Source of the DNA: Planctomycetota bacterium
GTDB lineage: Bacteria > Planctomycetota > UBA1135 > GCA-002686595
Assembly: GCA_016714045.1 (NCBI GenBank)
Contig: JADJNY010000012.1
Span: forward strand, 62,001 to 126,000
Reading direction: 5' to 3'
DNA: 64,000 nucleotides
A program made the translations under genes and the position numbers. Positions 18,352-26,030 of the stretch are shown here, piece after piece; within the stretch, counting starts at the first letter, position 1, and each line of letters begins with the position of its first letter. The notes beneath the pieces are model-generated. The model was not told where the DNA came from. It was given only the letters and a program-made list of their open reading frames with translations, and did not search any database.

Positions 18352-19230
18352 TCAACGGGAGCGGTGCGCCGTGAGTACACCTCGCGCCAGCGCGTTGCGG
18401 CGATCAAGCAGGTCAGCCAGCTCCGCGTCCCACGCGGCGAATTCTGGACTCGAGTCGGTGGGGATCTCGATCGAGACGACCCAGCCATGGAGCGCGTGGA
18501 CGGCGCGATAGCGTGCATCCCTACGTGGCGGATTCATCCAGGCGAGCGTTCTCGAAGGCAGGACGATCGGTTCGATCCGGCAGGTACTGGTGTCATCGAC
18601 TGCGGCGATCTGGGTGGCGTCGATTGCATCGGTCAGGTCCGTCGCGACGGCCGCGAGTCGACGTTCGAGGGGCGCGATCGAATCCCGCACTTCCTCGGCC
18701 ACCACAGGATCGATGGTACTCCAGTCCACTCCGATGTTCGGTAGATCGCCACCCTCGGCGTGCGCGCAGAGAGACGAGATACGCGCATCACGGTCCTTGG
18801 CGAGACCCTCGACCAGGAAATCGAGGAACGCACTGCGACGCTCCGGCCACGGAGCCACGGTCGTGAGGTCGTACTGATCGATGTCGACGCCGGCCGCACT
18901 GAGTTCCTTCTCGACCGCGGACCACGCAGATCCCCAGCGAGCGGCAAGGAAGGACCGCGCGTCAGGATAGTCCCTTGGGTTCATCGCGCGCCCGTCACCG
19001 GGTCGCGGTGCCTGAGCGACGATCGGCGTGCTGGACGGGAGTCCACCTGCAGGCGCACTGCCCTCAGCCGTCGCGACCGAAGTCGAAATCGGCCCAGGCG
19101 GGCTCACGCCCACAAGCGCTGACGCGTGAGGCACTGTTCGCTCGCCCGCTGAGGTCGAGGTCGAATGGAACCGTGTGAGTAGGATCGCGGCGCCGACGCC
19201 GACGAGGAGGAAGCTGATCGTTCGGATCAT
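18352..19230 (-). CDS. membrane-anchored protein of unknown function
   Basis: A 292-residue protein with one N-terminal transmembrane segment (TISFLLVGVGAAILLTRF), then a Ser/Thr/Pro-rich stretch of about 60 residues and a soluble helical domain from about residue 85 (NPRDYPDARSFLAARWGSAW, EKELSAAGVDIDQYDL, EEVRDSIAPLERRLAAVATDLTDAID). I recognise no family. Its codons use A and T in third position more often than the neighbours, and the same is true of the next gene, so the pair may have been acquired together. It ends in the gap that holds a 13-base-pair hairpin. Confidence 0.75.
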   Translation of the reverse strand: MIRTISFLLVGVGAAILLTRFHSTSTSAGERTVPHASALVGVSPPGPISTSVATAEGSAPAGGLPSSTPIVAQAPRPGDGRAMNPRDYPDARSFLAARWGSAWSAVEKELSAAGVDIDQYDLTTVAPWPERRSAFLDFLVEGLAKDRDARISSLCAHAEGGDLPNIGVDWSTIDPVVAEEVRDSIAPLERRLAAVATDLTDAIDATQIAAVDDTSTCRIEPIVLPSRTLAWMNPPRRDARYRAVHALHGWVVSIEIPTDSSPEFAAWDAELADLLDRRNALARGVLTAHRSR

Positions 19231-19296
19231 ATTGGGTCCGCCGGCCGGCGTCGGCCGCAGTCTTGGTTGATGGGGAGTGCAGTCCGCGTGGGTGGA

Positions 19297-19875
19297 TCAG
19301 TCGCAGGGAGAGCAGAGTTGGGTGTACTGCACACTCGCTCCACCGAGACTGATCTTGAAGTTCGCCGCCGGGGATCCGCAGTCCGCGGAGCCAGCGTTCT
19401 CGATGTGGCTACCGTTCCACTCCGAAGTGAAGTGCTCCATGACCGTGATGCAATCCCAATCCATCGTCCCATCGGCTTGCATGATCCACCGGCAGAACTC
19501 CTGCTCGACGTCCATGCCGACCGCCACCTGCATGGTCAACTTGAAGTGGAAGACACAGCCTGTATCCTGCACACAGTTGCCCGTTGCGATCTTGCACTTT
19601 CCATCGTTGGCCTTGGGCCGGTTCGTCACGCCCTGTGAGTTGCACTCCTCTACCGAGAGCGTGATCCCGGGGACCGACACGACGGTTCCAAGGACCAAGT
19701 TCCCGGTGCAGCCGGGGCAAGAAAGCGGGGCCGGCGCTTCCCCCCCGACTTCCGATTGGGCCTGTGCTGCGGTTGAACCGGCGAAGGCAAGCGCCGCGGC
19801 GGCGAGGATCGTGCGCCCGACCGGGACTGCGAGCGATGAGCGACGAGAAAGACGAGTGAAGATGGAGGACTTCAT
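19297..19875 (-). CDS. exported cysteine-rich protein of unknown function
   Basis: A 192-residue protein. The ATG at 19875 (MKSSIFTRLSRRSSLAV) starts a signal peptide ending near GSTAAQA; the longer open frame upstream reads through the non-coding remnant at 20060-20200 and is not coding. The mature part has 11 cysteines in short spacings (LSCPGCTGN, VEECNS, KCKIATGNCVQDTGC, LCSPCD), suggesting a disulfide-bonded extracytoplasmic protein. No family recognised. Like its downstream neighbour at 18352 it is more A/T-rich than the rest of the window; 66 bases separate the two, so they probably form an operon. Confidence 0.75.
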   Translation of the reverse strand: MKSSIFTRLSRRSSLAVPVGRTILAAAALAFAGSTAAQAQSEVGGEAPAPLSCPGCTGNLVLGTVVSVPGITLSVEECNSQGVTNRPKANDGKCKIATGNCVQDTGCVFHFKLTMQVAVGMDVEQEFCRWIMQADGTMDWDCITVMEHFTSEWNGSHIENAGSADCGSPAANFKISLGGASVQYTQLCSPCD

Positions 19876-20374
19876 GGTGACTCGAGATTGAGTGTGCCGA
19901 GTGCCGCGTGCCGACAATCGGCCCGCCAAGCGATTTAGTTGTTGTCGTCGGCAGGCACGCCGGTTGTCGGGTTCGCCGACATTCGTTGCACCCGTCGGCG
20001 CGGGGACGCGACCTCGGGAGAACGGAGGGGACGTTGCCTGGCCGCGAGCAGGCCGTAGCGCGCGCGCCCCGCGAGGAGACCGCGGGCAGCCTCGGCGGAC
20101 TGATCGTCGCGGGCGACGCACGCCTGCGTCGCCGTAGCGTCCACGAAGGAGGGTTGTTGGAAATGCGGTGCCACAGCAGTTCTTCACCAGATAGCCCGCC
20201 GCGCTCGCCAGCACCGACCATGGCCCCTGGAGCACGTTCTCCCTAGCCCCGCATTCCACGCCGGTGTCTCGTGATCACACACCACCGAGGCGCGCAACGA
20301 CGGAAGCGGCAGGACCCCGGAGAGCGCGCTCCGGCGAGCACGCTATCGGGGGAAAAAGTGCTCGGCCGCCGTCT
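19876..20374. other. gene-free stretch between exported protein and CoaD
   Basis: About 500 bases without an intact gene. The first 180 bases are the presumed promoter and leader region of the cysteine-rich protein gene. The stretch from about 20060 to 20200 is a broken fragment related to the gene at 16626 (listed separately). The final 170 bases, down to the CoaD stop at 20375, show nothing I can name. Confidence 0.6.
20060..20200 (+). pseudogene. broken fragment related to the exported protein gene at 16626
   Basis: The plus strand reads EETAGSLGGLIVAGDA, and after a one-base shift ACVAVASTKEGCWK. The gene at 16626 has EETAGVVGGPIVAGTH followed by VFVAVASAKKGSW at codons about 265-290. 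Directly after this, the sequence TGCGGTGCCACAGCAG ... CTTCACCA resembles TGCGGCGCCAGAGCAG ... CTTCACCA, which lies immediately after the stop codon of the 16626 gene. The fragment therefore looks like a second copy that suffered a frameshift and a large internal deletion. It lies on the far side of the two more A/T-rich genes. Confidence 0.65.
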
Positions 20375-20872
20375 TCACCGCCCGAGCTTCTTCGCGAGCG
20401 CCTTCGCCACGTTGCCGGGCACGAACGGCGCCGGGTCGCCCGCGAGCTCCGCGATCTGCCGCACGAGCGTGCTCGACACGTGCGCGAACTCCGGCGCGGG
20501 CACGAAGAAGACCGTGTCGATGCGCGGGAGCATCGCGCGGTTCGTCAGCGCCATCTGGACCTCGAAGTCGAAGTCCGTGCCGCTGCGCACGCCGCGCACG
20601 AGGACGTGCGCGCCGATGCGTTCCGCCGCGTGGACGGAGAGGCCCTCGATCAGGACGACTTCGACGCCCTCGAGCCCGCGCAGCGCTTCGCGTGCGAGCT
20701 GGACGCGCTCCTCCGCCGAGAAGAGCGTCTTCTTCGCCGCGTTGTGCGCGATCCCGACCGTGACGCGGCCGAAGAGCTGGCACGCACGGCGCACGAGATC
20801 GACGTGCCCAAGCGTCAGCGGGTCGAAGGTGCCGGGGAAGAGCGCGTGGCGCGCGGTCTCGGAGTGCGACAT
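20375..20872 (-). CDS. coaD: phosphopantetheine adenylyltransferase
   Basis: A 165-residue nucleotidyltransferase that makes dephospho-CoA from 4'-phosphopantetheine and ATP, the fourth step of CoA synthesis from pantothenate. It has the N-terminal ALFPGTFDPLTLGHVDLVRR with the T/HxGH nucleotide-binding motif, VLVRGVRSGTDFDFEVQMAL, and VSSTLVRQIAELAGD for the second ATP-binding loop. Length and motif order are standard for CoaD. The ATG at 20872 begins MSHSETARHALFPG; longer upstream readings are shadow sequence. It is divergent from the ComEC gene. Confidence 0.95.
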   Translation of the reverse strand: MSHSETARHALFPGTFDPLTLGHVDLVRRACQLFGRVTVGIAHNAAKKTLFSAEERVQLAREALRGLEGVEVVLIEGLSVHAAERIGAHVLVRGVRSGTDFDFEVQMALTNRAMLPRIDTVFFVPAPEFAHVSSTLVRQIAELAGDPAPFVPGNVAKALAKKLGR

Positions 20873-20995
20873 CGGTCCCGAGCCTAGCAGACGAGGCCGC
20901 CGCTTCCCCACTTCGCGCCCCGGCGCGCGCCGGCCACGCCCGATTTCCGCCCGGAAAACGATGCCCGCGCGCCCGCCCCGGCGTCGTCGCGATGG

Positions 20996-23662
20996 ATGGA
21001 ACCGCACGCTGGAACCGATCCCGACGAGTGCCGGCCTGCGGGCTCGCCCCCGAAGCACGGCACGCTCGCGGAGACCAGTACGCCTGCGGAGACCGGCACG
21101 CTTGCGGAGACCAGTACGCAGGCGGAAGGCGGCCCGCCGGCGGAGCGCCCGCTCGCGGAGCGCACGTCGGCGGAGCGCACGCCGGCGGCCTGGCTCGCGG
21201 CGCGGCCGCTCTCCCTCGCGGCGACCGTGCTCGTCGCCGCCGCGCTCGCGGACGCGGGGCTCGAGCTCCCAATCGCGGCCTGGACGGCCGCTGCCGTCGT
21301 CGCCGGCCTCGCGTGGCTCGCGCGCCCGCGCGCGATCGGAGTGCTCTTCCTCTTGTTCGCACTCGCAGGCCTGCGCGCCGCGTCGAGCGGGCCCGAAGCG
21401 CGCGCGCGCCTCGACGCCGGGCGCGAGGCCACCGTACGCCTGGGCGCGGAGGGGCGCGACGACGTGCGCGTCGAGCTGGTCGAGCTCGGCGCGTTCGTGC
21501 GCGCGCCGAAGGGCTCGGTGCGCGACGGCGAGCGCGTGCGTCTCGCCCGGCCGCTCGCGGGCGATCCGTGGCCGCGCGGGCCGTTCCCCGGGCCGCAGGA
21601 GCGCGCGGGCCGCGCGACGGCCCCGGCGGAGCTGCGCGCGGACGCGTTCGAGCGGATCGCCGCGGCGCCCGTGCCCGCGTGGGCGCCGCTCTTCGCGCCG
21701 CTCGACGCGCTGCGCGCCGCGCTCGACCGGCGCGCGAACGAGCTCGACGACCCGCTCGCGCGCGGCTTCGTGCGCGCGTTCGTGCTCGGCGACGCGAACG
21801 AGCTCCCCGAGGGCGTGCCGGACCTCTTCGTGCGCACGGGCACGTACCACGTGCTCGCGATCAGCGGCATGCAGGTCGTGCTCTTCCTCGTGCTCGTCGC
21901 CGCGCCGCTCGCGAGCGCCGCGAGCGCGTTCCTCGCCATCTTCCTGCGCGTGCGCGTCAGCGCGGCGCTGCTGCGGCTGCCTTCCTTCCTCGTCGTCGCG
22001 ACCGTCGGCGGAGCGGGCGCGCCGGTGCTGCGCTCCGCGCTCGCGTGCGCGCTCGCGCCGTTGTCGACGGGCGTGCGTTGTCGCGCCGCGTTCCGCGCGC
22101 TCGCCGACGGACGGCGCGCGTTCACCGGCCGCGCGCCGGATCCGGCGTCGCTGTGGTCGCTCGCCCTCTGCTGTGAGTGCCTGCGCTCGCCGCGCGCGCC
22201 GCTCGAGCTCGGCGTGCAGCTCTCCTACGCCGCGACGCTCGGCCTGATCCTCGGAACGCGTCCCCTGCGCGCCGCGCTCGCGCCCGCGCCCGAGCGCGAC
22301 GCGAGCGGGCTCGAGACGCCGCTCCTCCGCACCGCGCTCCACCGCGTCGCGCGCGTCGTCGCCGGCGCGCTCGCGGCGTCGATCGCGGCCGTGCTCGCGA
22401 CGCTGCCGTTCACGTGGACGCGCTTCGGCGAATGGAGCCCCGCGGGCCTCGTCGCGACGCCGCTCAGCGTGCCGCCGATGGGGCTCCTGCTCCTCGGAGC
22501 GTGGCTGTGGCTCGCGCTCCCGCCGTTCGTGCTCGCTGCCGCGCCCGACGGCGTGCCGGAGGTCGTCCTCGGCACGCTCGCGCGCGTTGATCGGCCTGCT
22601 CGAGCTCGCCGACGCGCTGCCCGGCTCGCCCGCGCCGCTGCCACCGCGGCCGTTCGCGCTGCTCTTCCTCGCGGTCGTGCCCGTCTTCACGGCGTGGGCG
22701 CTCGCGCGGCGCGTCGACGGGCTCGCCAACAAGGCCCCGTTCGTCCGCACGCGCGCGCTCCTCCTGCGCGTCGCGGCGCTCGCGGCAGCCCTCGCGCTCG
22801 TCCCTTGGCAGGCGCGGCCCGCGCGCGCCGAGCTCTGGGCGCTCGACGTCGGCCACGGGACGGCGCTCCTCCTGCGCTCGCCGACGGCCGGCACGTGGCT
22901 CTTCGACGCGGGCTCGCGCGACCGGCCCGACGTCGCGCGGCAGGCGCTCGGGCCCGCGCTCGCGGGGTTCGAGACGGCCGAGCTCGCCGTCGTGCTCTCC
23001 CACCTCGACCTGGACCACCAGGAGGCGCTCCCCTGGGTCGTCGAGCGCTACCGCGTGCGCCTGTGGGCAGGTGCGCTCCCCGCACACACGGCCGAGCGCC
23101 TTCCGCACGGCACGCCGTGCATCGACCTCGACCGGGGCTTCGTCCCGTTGTGCTCGGGGCCGGTCGAGCTCGCGCTCGGCCGCGGGCACGCGGGCACGGG
23201 GAACGAGGGCTCGCGCGTCCTGCGCGTGCGCGCGGCGGGCCGCACGGCGCTGCTCCTCGGCGACGCCGAGGCGGAGGGGCTCGCGGGACTCCTCGCCCCC
23301 CCCGGGCGCCTCGGCACGGTCGATCTCCTGCTCCTGCCGCACCACGGATCGGAGTGCGAGCTGCTCGGCGCCCTGCTCGAGCGCACGCGGCCGCGCCGCG
23401 TCTGGTGCTCGTCCCCCGGGCGCCCCGCCGTCGCGGCGGAGCTCGACCGGCGGGGATTGGACTGGCTCGCGACCGGGGTCGACGGTCTCCTCGTCTGGCG
23501 CCCAGGCGCAGAACGCACGCACGCGGAGCGTGCACTGCTCGGCGCGGGCACGTTTCCTGCCCCGAACGGGCAGACTGGACGCGGCCCGCGCGGGCCGGAC
23601 GCGCGGGACGAGCTCCTCCTGCCGCCGACCCTGCGCCGCCTCCCCGAGGACGAGCCCCATGA
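20996..23662 (+). CDS. comEC: ComEC/Rec2-like DNA uptake channel, interrupted by two frameshifts
   Basis: ComEC carries transforming DNA across the inner membrane. Frame 1 from 20996 gives a low-complexity N-terminus (ETSTPAETGTLAETST), membrane helices, and the competence-domain block RTGTYHVLAISGMQVVLFLV near residue 290. At the CG repeat 22579-22586 the coding signal moves one base forward; LIGLLELADALPG continues the channel, then comes the metallo-beta-lactamase domain (LDVGHGTALLL, LSHLDLDH, LLLPHHGSE). That frame has no stop before the next gene. One more C in the CCCC run at 23655-23658 would end it at the TGA at 23660, overlapping the next ATG as ATGA. Both breaks lie in slippage-prone tracts, so sequencing error and real decay are both possible. 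Confidence 0.8.
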   Translation: MEPHAGTDPDECRPAGSPPKHGTLAETSTPAETGTLAETSTQAEGGPPAERPLAERTSAERTPAAWLAARPLSLAATVLVAAALADAGLELPIAAWTAAAVVAGLAWLARPRAIGVLFLLFALAGLRAASSGPEARARLDAGREATVRLGAEGRDDVRVELVELGAFVRAPKGSVRDGERVRLARPLAGDPWPRGPFPGPQERAGRATAPAELRADAFERIAAAPVPAWAPLFAPLDALRAALDRRANELDDPLARGFVRAFVLGDANELPEGVPDLFVRTGTYHVLAISGMQVVLFLVLVAAPLASAASAFLAIFLRVRVSAALLRLPSFLVVATVGGAGAPVLRSALACALAPLSTGVRCRAAFRALADGRRAFTGRAPDPASLWSLALCCECLRSPRAPLELGVQLSYAATLGLILGTRPLRAALAPAPERDASGLETPLLRTALHRVARVVAGALAASIAAVLATLPFTWTRFGEWSPAGLVATPLSVPPMGLLLLGAWLWLALPPFVLAAAPDGVPEVVLGTLARVDRPARARRRAARLARAAATAAVRAALPRGRARLHGVGARAARRRARQQGPVRPHARAPPARRGARGSPRARPLAGAARARRALGARRRPRDGAPPALADGRHVALRRGLARPARRRAAGARARARGVRDGRARRRALPPRPGPPGGAPLGRRALPRAPVGRCAPRTHGRAPSARHAVHRPRPGLRPVVLGAGRARARPRARGHGERGLARPARARGGPHGAAPRRRRGGGARGTPRPPRAPRHGRSPAPAAPRIGVRAARRPARAHAAAPRLVLVPRAPRRRGGARPAGIGLARDRGRRSPRLAPRRRTHARGACTARRGHVSCPERADWTRPARAGRAGRAPPAADPAPPPRGRAP

Positions 23663-25155
23663 ACCCGCGACCGAACCGCCGCCTGCGTCTCCTCTCCGCC
23701 CTGCTCGCGCACTCCGCCGCCGGGCGCGCGCGGTTCGAAGCGACGCGCCCTCGACTCGATTCGGCACCCGCGCGCTCCGCTTCCGCACACGCGCGGTTCG
23801 TCACCCCGCGCGTCCTCTTCGCCGCGGTGCTCGCGACGATCGCGGGCGCGACGGCGGCACGGGGCGTGGAGCCCGCGACCTCCGCGCTCGACGGCGCGCG
23901 CGCGACGGTCCTCGCGGACGGCGCGACGGCGGCGCGTCCGGCGCAGGGCGGCGTGACGGCAGCGCGCGCCGCGGCGCGCCACGACGACGACGCGCCGCGC
24001 CAGGTCCTCGTGCTCGCCGGCGGCGGCGTGCTGCGCGGGCCGGCCGTCGCCGTCGACGGCGGCTACGAGGTGCGCGGGAAGGACGGCTGGCGCCGCGTCG
24101 AGTCGAGCGCGATCACGCGCGTCCGCGCCGAGCGGGACGCGCTGGCGGAGCTCGCGCGCCTCGCGCGCGGCCTCGCGCCGAACGATCACGTGCGCCGCCT
24201 CGCCTTGTGCACGTGGATCGCCGAGCAGGGCCTCGTGCCGGAGCTCCTGCGCGAGCTCGACGTGCTGCTCGCCGCCCAGCCGGACGAGCGGCGCGCCCTC
24301 GCCTTGCTCGACGGCCCCGCCGTCGCGAGCGCGCTGCCCGCCGCGGACCCCGACTCACGCCGCGAGCTCGCGCGCGCCGTGCGCGAGGCCGCGCGCGCGA
24401 CGCCAGCGCTGCGCGAGCTGTGGATCCGTCGCGCGGGCGCGTGCGCCCCCGCGCCGACGGGCGAAGCGGGTGCGCGGGCGGACGAGCTCGTCCAGCTCCT
24501 CGTGCGCGAGCTGCGCCAGGGCGTCGACGCGCGCCGCGCGAACGCCGCGCGCGCGCTGCGACGCTTGCGGCCGGGCGTCGCGACGGAGGCGCTCGTCCCG
24601 CTCGCGCTCGGCGATCGCTCGCGCCCGGCGCGCGAGGAGGCGCGGCTCGCGCTGCGCGACGCGCGCTCGCCCGCGCTCGCGAAGGAGCTCGCTGGGCGCG
24701 TCGAGGCGGCGTCGCTCAAGGAGCGCATCGGTGCCATCGACACGCTCGGCGTGCTCGCGGAACCCGCGGCCGTGCCGGCGCTCGTCGCGCACCTCGCGGC
24801 CCTCGCGCAGCCCAAGCCCGCCGCGGGCGGCGGCGGAGGCGGCGGGATCCCGCGCTCGAACTTCTCGCTGCGCAGGATGGTCGCGTATACGCAGGACTAC
24901 GACGTCGAGATCGCGCAGGCGGCCTCGATCGCCGACCCGATCGTCGCGTACGCGGAGGAAGGCGTCGTGCTCGACGTCGCGGTCGCGGTGTGGCAGCTCC
25001 CGGTCGCGCTCGAGTACGAGAACGCGCTCACGTCGCGCGCGCTCGCGCGCATCGTCGGCGACGGCGAGCAGCGCAAGCCCGCGGAGTGGCTCGCGTGGTG
25101 GAAGGAGCACCGCGCGCGCTACGAGGGCGCGACGGCGAACGGCACGCCGCGCTGA
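23659..25155 (+). CDS. exported HEAT-repeat-like protein
   Basis: A 498-residue protein starting at the ATG of an ATGA overlap with the ComEC gene. An N-terminal hydrophobic stretch around residues 47-70 (VLFAAVLATIAGATAARG) is a late signal peptide or anchor. From about residue 160 the protein is built of Ala/Leu/Arg-rich helical pairs resembling HEAT repeats (ARAANAARALRRLRPGV, RPAREEARLALRDARSP, LKERIGAIDTLGVLAEPAA). A poly-Gly linker comes before the last 100 residues (NFSLRRMVAYTQDYDVEIAQ). HEAT-like proteins of this kind usually act as protein-binding scaffolds. No enzyme motif seen. Confidence 0.8.
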   Translation: MNPRPNRRLRLLSALLAHSAAGRARFEATRPRLDSAPARSASAHARFVTPRVLFAAVLATIAGATAARGVEPATSALDGARATVLADGATAARPAQGGVTAARAAARHDDDAPRQVLVLAGGGVLRGPAVAVDGGYEVRGKDGWRRVESSAITRVRAERDALAELARLARGLAPNDHVRRLALCTWIAEQGLVPELLRELDVLLAAQPDERRALALLDGPAVASALPAADPDSRRELARAVREAARATPALRELWIRRAGACAPAPTGEAGARADELVQLLVRELRQGVDARRANAARALRRLRPGVATEALVPLALGDRSRPAREEARLALRDARSPALAKELAGRVEAASLKERIGAIDTLGVLAEPAAVPALVAHLAALAQPKPAAGGGGGGGIPRSNFSLRRMVAYTQDYDVEIAQAASIADPIVAYAEEGVVLDVAVAVWQLPVALEYENALTSRALARIVGDGEQRKPAEWLAWWKEHRARYEGATANGTPR

Positions 25156-25225
25156 ACCCGGCGGGTGCGATCGAGCCCGTCGCCCGCGCACGAGCGAGCG
25201 CGCCGTGCCGGGGTGCGTGGTACCC

Positions 25226-25265
25226 GTCGCGCGCAGTCGCACGCAGTCGCGCGCAGTCGCGGTCA
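25226..25265. repeat. 10-base tandem repeat
   Basis: Three to four copies of a 10-base unit close to GTCGCGCGCA (one copy has A for the first G of GCGCA, the last is degenerate). It lies in the 236-base gap after the HEAT-like gene, 35 bases before a separate 8-base tandem repeat. Confidence 0.7.
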
Positions 25266-25300
25266 CGCGCGGCCGCAGTCGCCCGCGGGAGCAGCCGTGG

Positions 25301-25348
25301 CGGCCTAGCGGCCTAGCGGCCTAGCGGCCTAGCGGCCTAGCGGCGTAG
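25301..25348. repeat. 8-base tandem repeat, TAGCGGCC-type
   Basis: Five perfect head-to-tail copies of CGGCCTAG (25301-25340) followed by one copy with a single change (CGGCGTAG, 25341-25348). It stands between the convergent HEAT-like and DUF3568-like genes. Each CGGCCTAG unit junction creates the palindrome CTAG, a tetramer that is rare in many bacteria. The array could vary in length by slippage. Confidence 0.85.
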
Positions 25349-25391
25349 CGTCGGAGCGCCGCGCGGACGCGCGCCCCACGGTGCGCCACGC

Positions 25392-25784
25392 TCAGAGCCG
25401 CGCCTGGATCTTCTCGAAGATCTTCTGCGACAGCGCTTCGTCGCCGAACGTGCCGACGCGGATCGCGATCGACGACGTGTTCTCCGTCTGCCGCTTGATC
25501 GTGATCACGACCTCCTTGTCGAGCGCCGTGCGACCCGTGACGCGGCCGTCGATCTCGGTCGCGCTCGACTTGATCTCCTTGATGTCGAGGTCGCGCAGCC
25601 CGCGCTCCGCCGCCGTCGCCGCGCGCTGGGGCGCCGCGTCGACGGTCGCCTGGAACTCGCCGCGGTACCACGCGTAGCCGGCGGCGCCGCCCGCGGCGGC
25701 GGCGGCGACGATGCAGCCCGACGCGGTGAAGGGCAGGAGGGCGAGGAGGAGGATCGCGAACGTGGTGCGGAGCGGTGTGGCCAT
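25392..25784 (-). CDS. DUF3568-like lipoprotein
   Basis: A 130-residue lipoprotein: signal peptide with lipobox LLPFTASGCIVA, then an Ala/Gly-rich stretch (AAAAAGGAAGYAWYRGEF) and a compact domain with DAAPQRAATAAERGLRDLDI and KRQTENTSSIAIRVGTFGD. This arrangement matches DUF3568 proteins, small lipoproteins of unknown role in Gram-negative bacteria. The ATG at 25784 is the only start that puts the signal peptide at the N-terminus. It is convergent with the HEAT-like gene. Confidence 0.85.
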   Translation of the reverse strand: MATPLRTTFAILLLALLPFTASGCIVAAAAAGGAAGYAWYRGEFQATVDAAPQRAATAAERGLRDLDIKEIKSSATEIDGRVTGRTALDKEVVITIKRQTENTSSIAIRVGTFGDEALSQKIFEKIQARL

Positions 25785-26030
25785 GGCGGTGGTCCTGGAG
25801 CGCGATGCGCGCGGGCGCACTCTAGTGCGCGGCCCGGGCGGATGGCCAGGGTTCTCCAGCCCGAGACCGCGCTCTGGATGGTGGGAGTCCGAGCGCTCGG
25901 TCTCGGAGTCGAGGCGCGCGACGCGCCGCGCCCGAGCGCACGGCGCACCCGAGACGGGCCCGATGGCCACGCGGCAGGAGCGCGCCGACGGCCGTCGGGT
26001 GCACGTCGGCCCGCCGGCCGCGCGCCGGAC

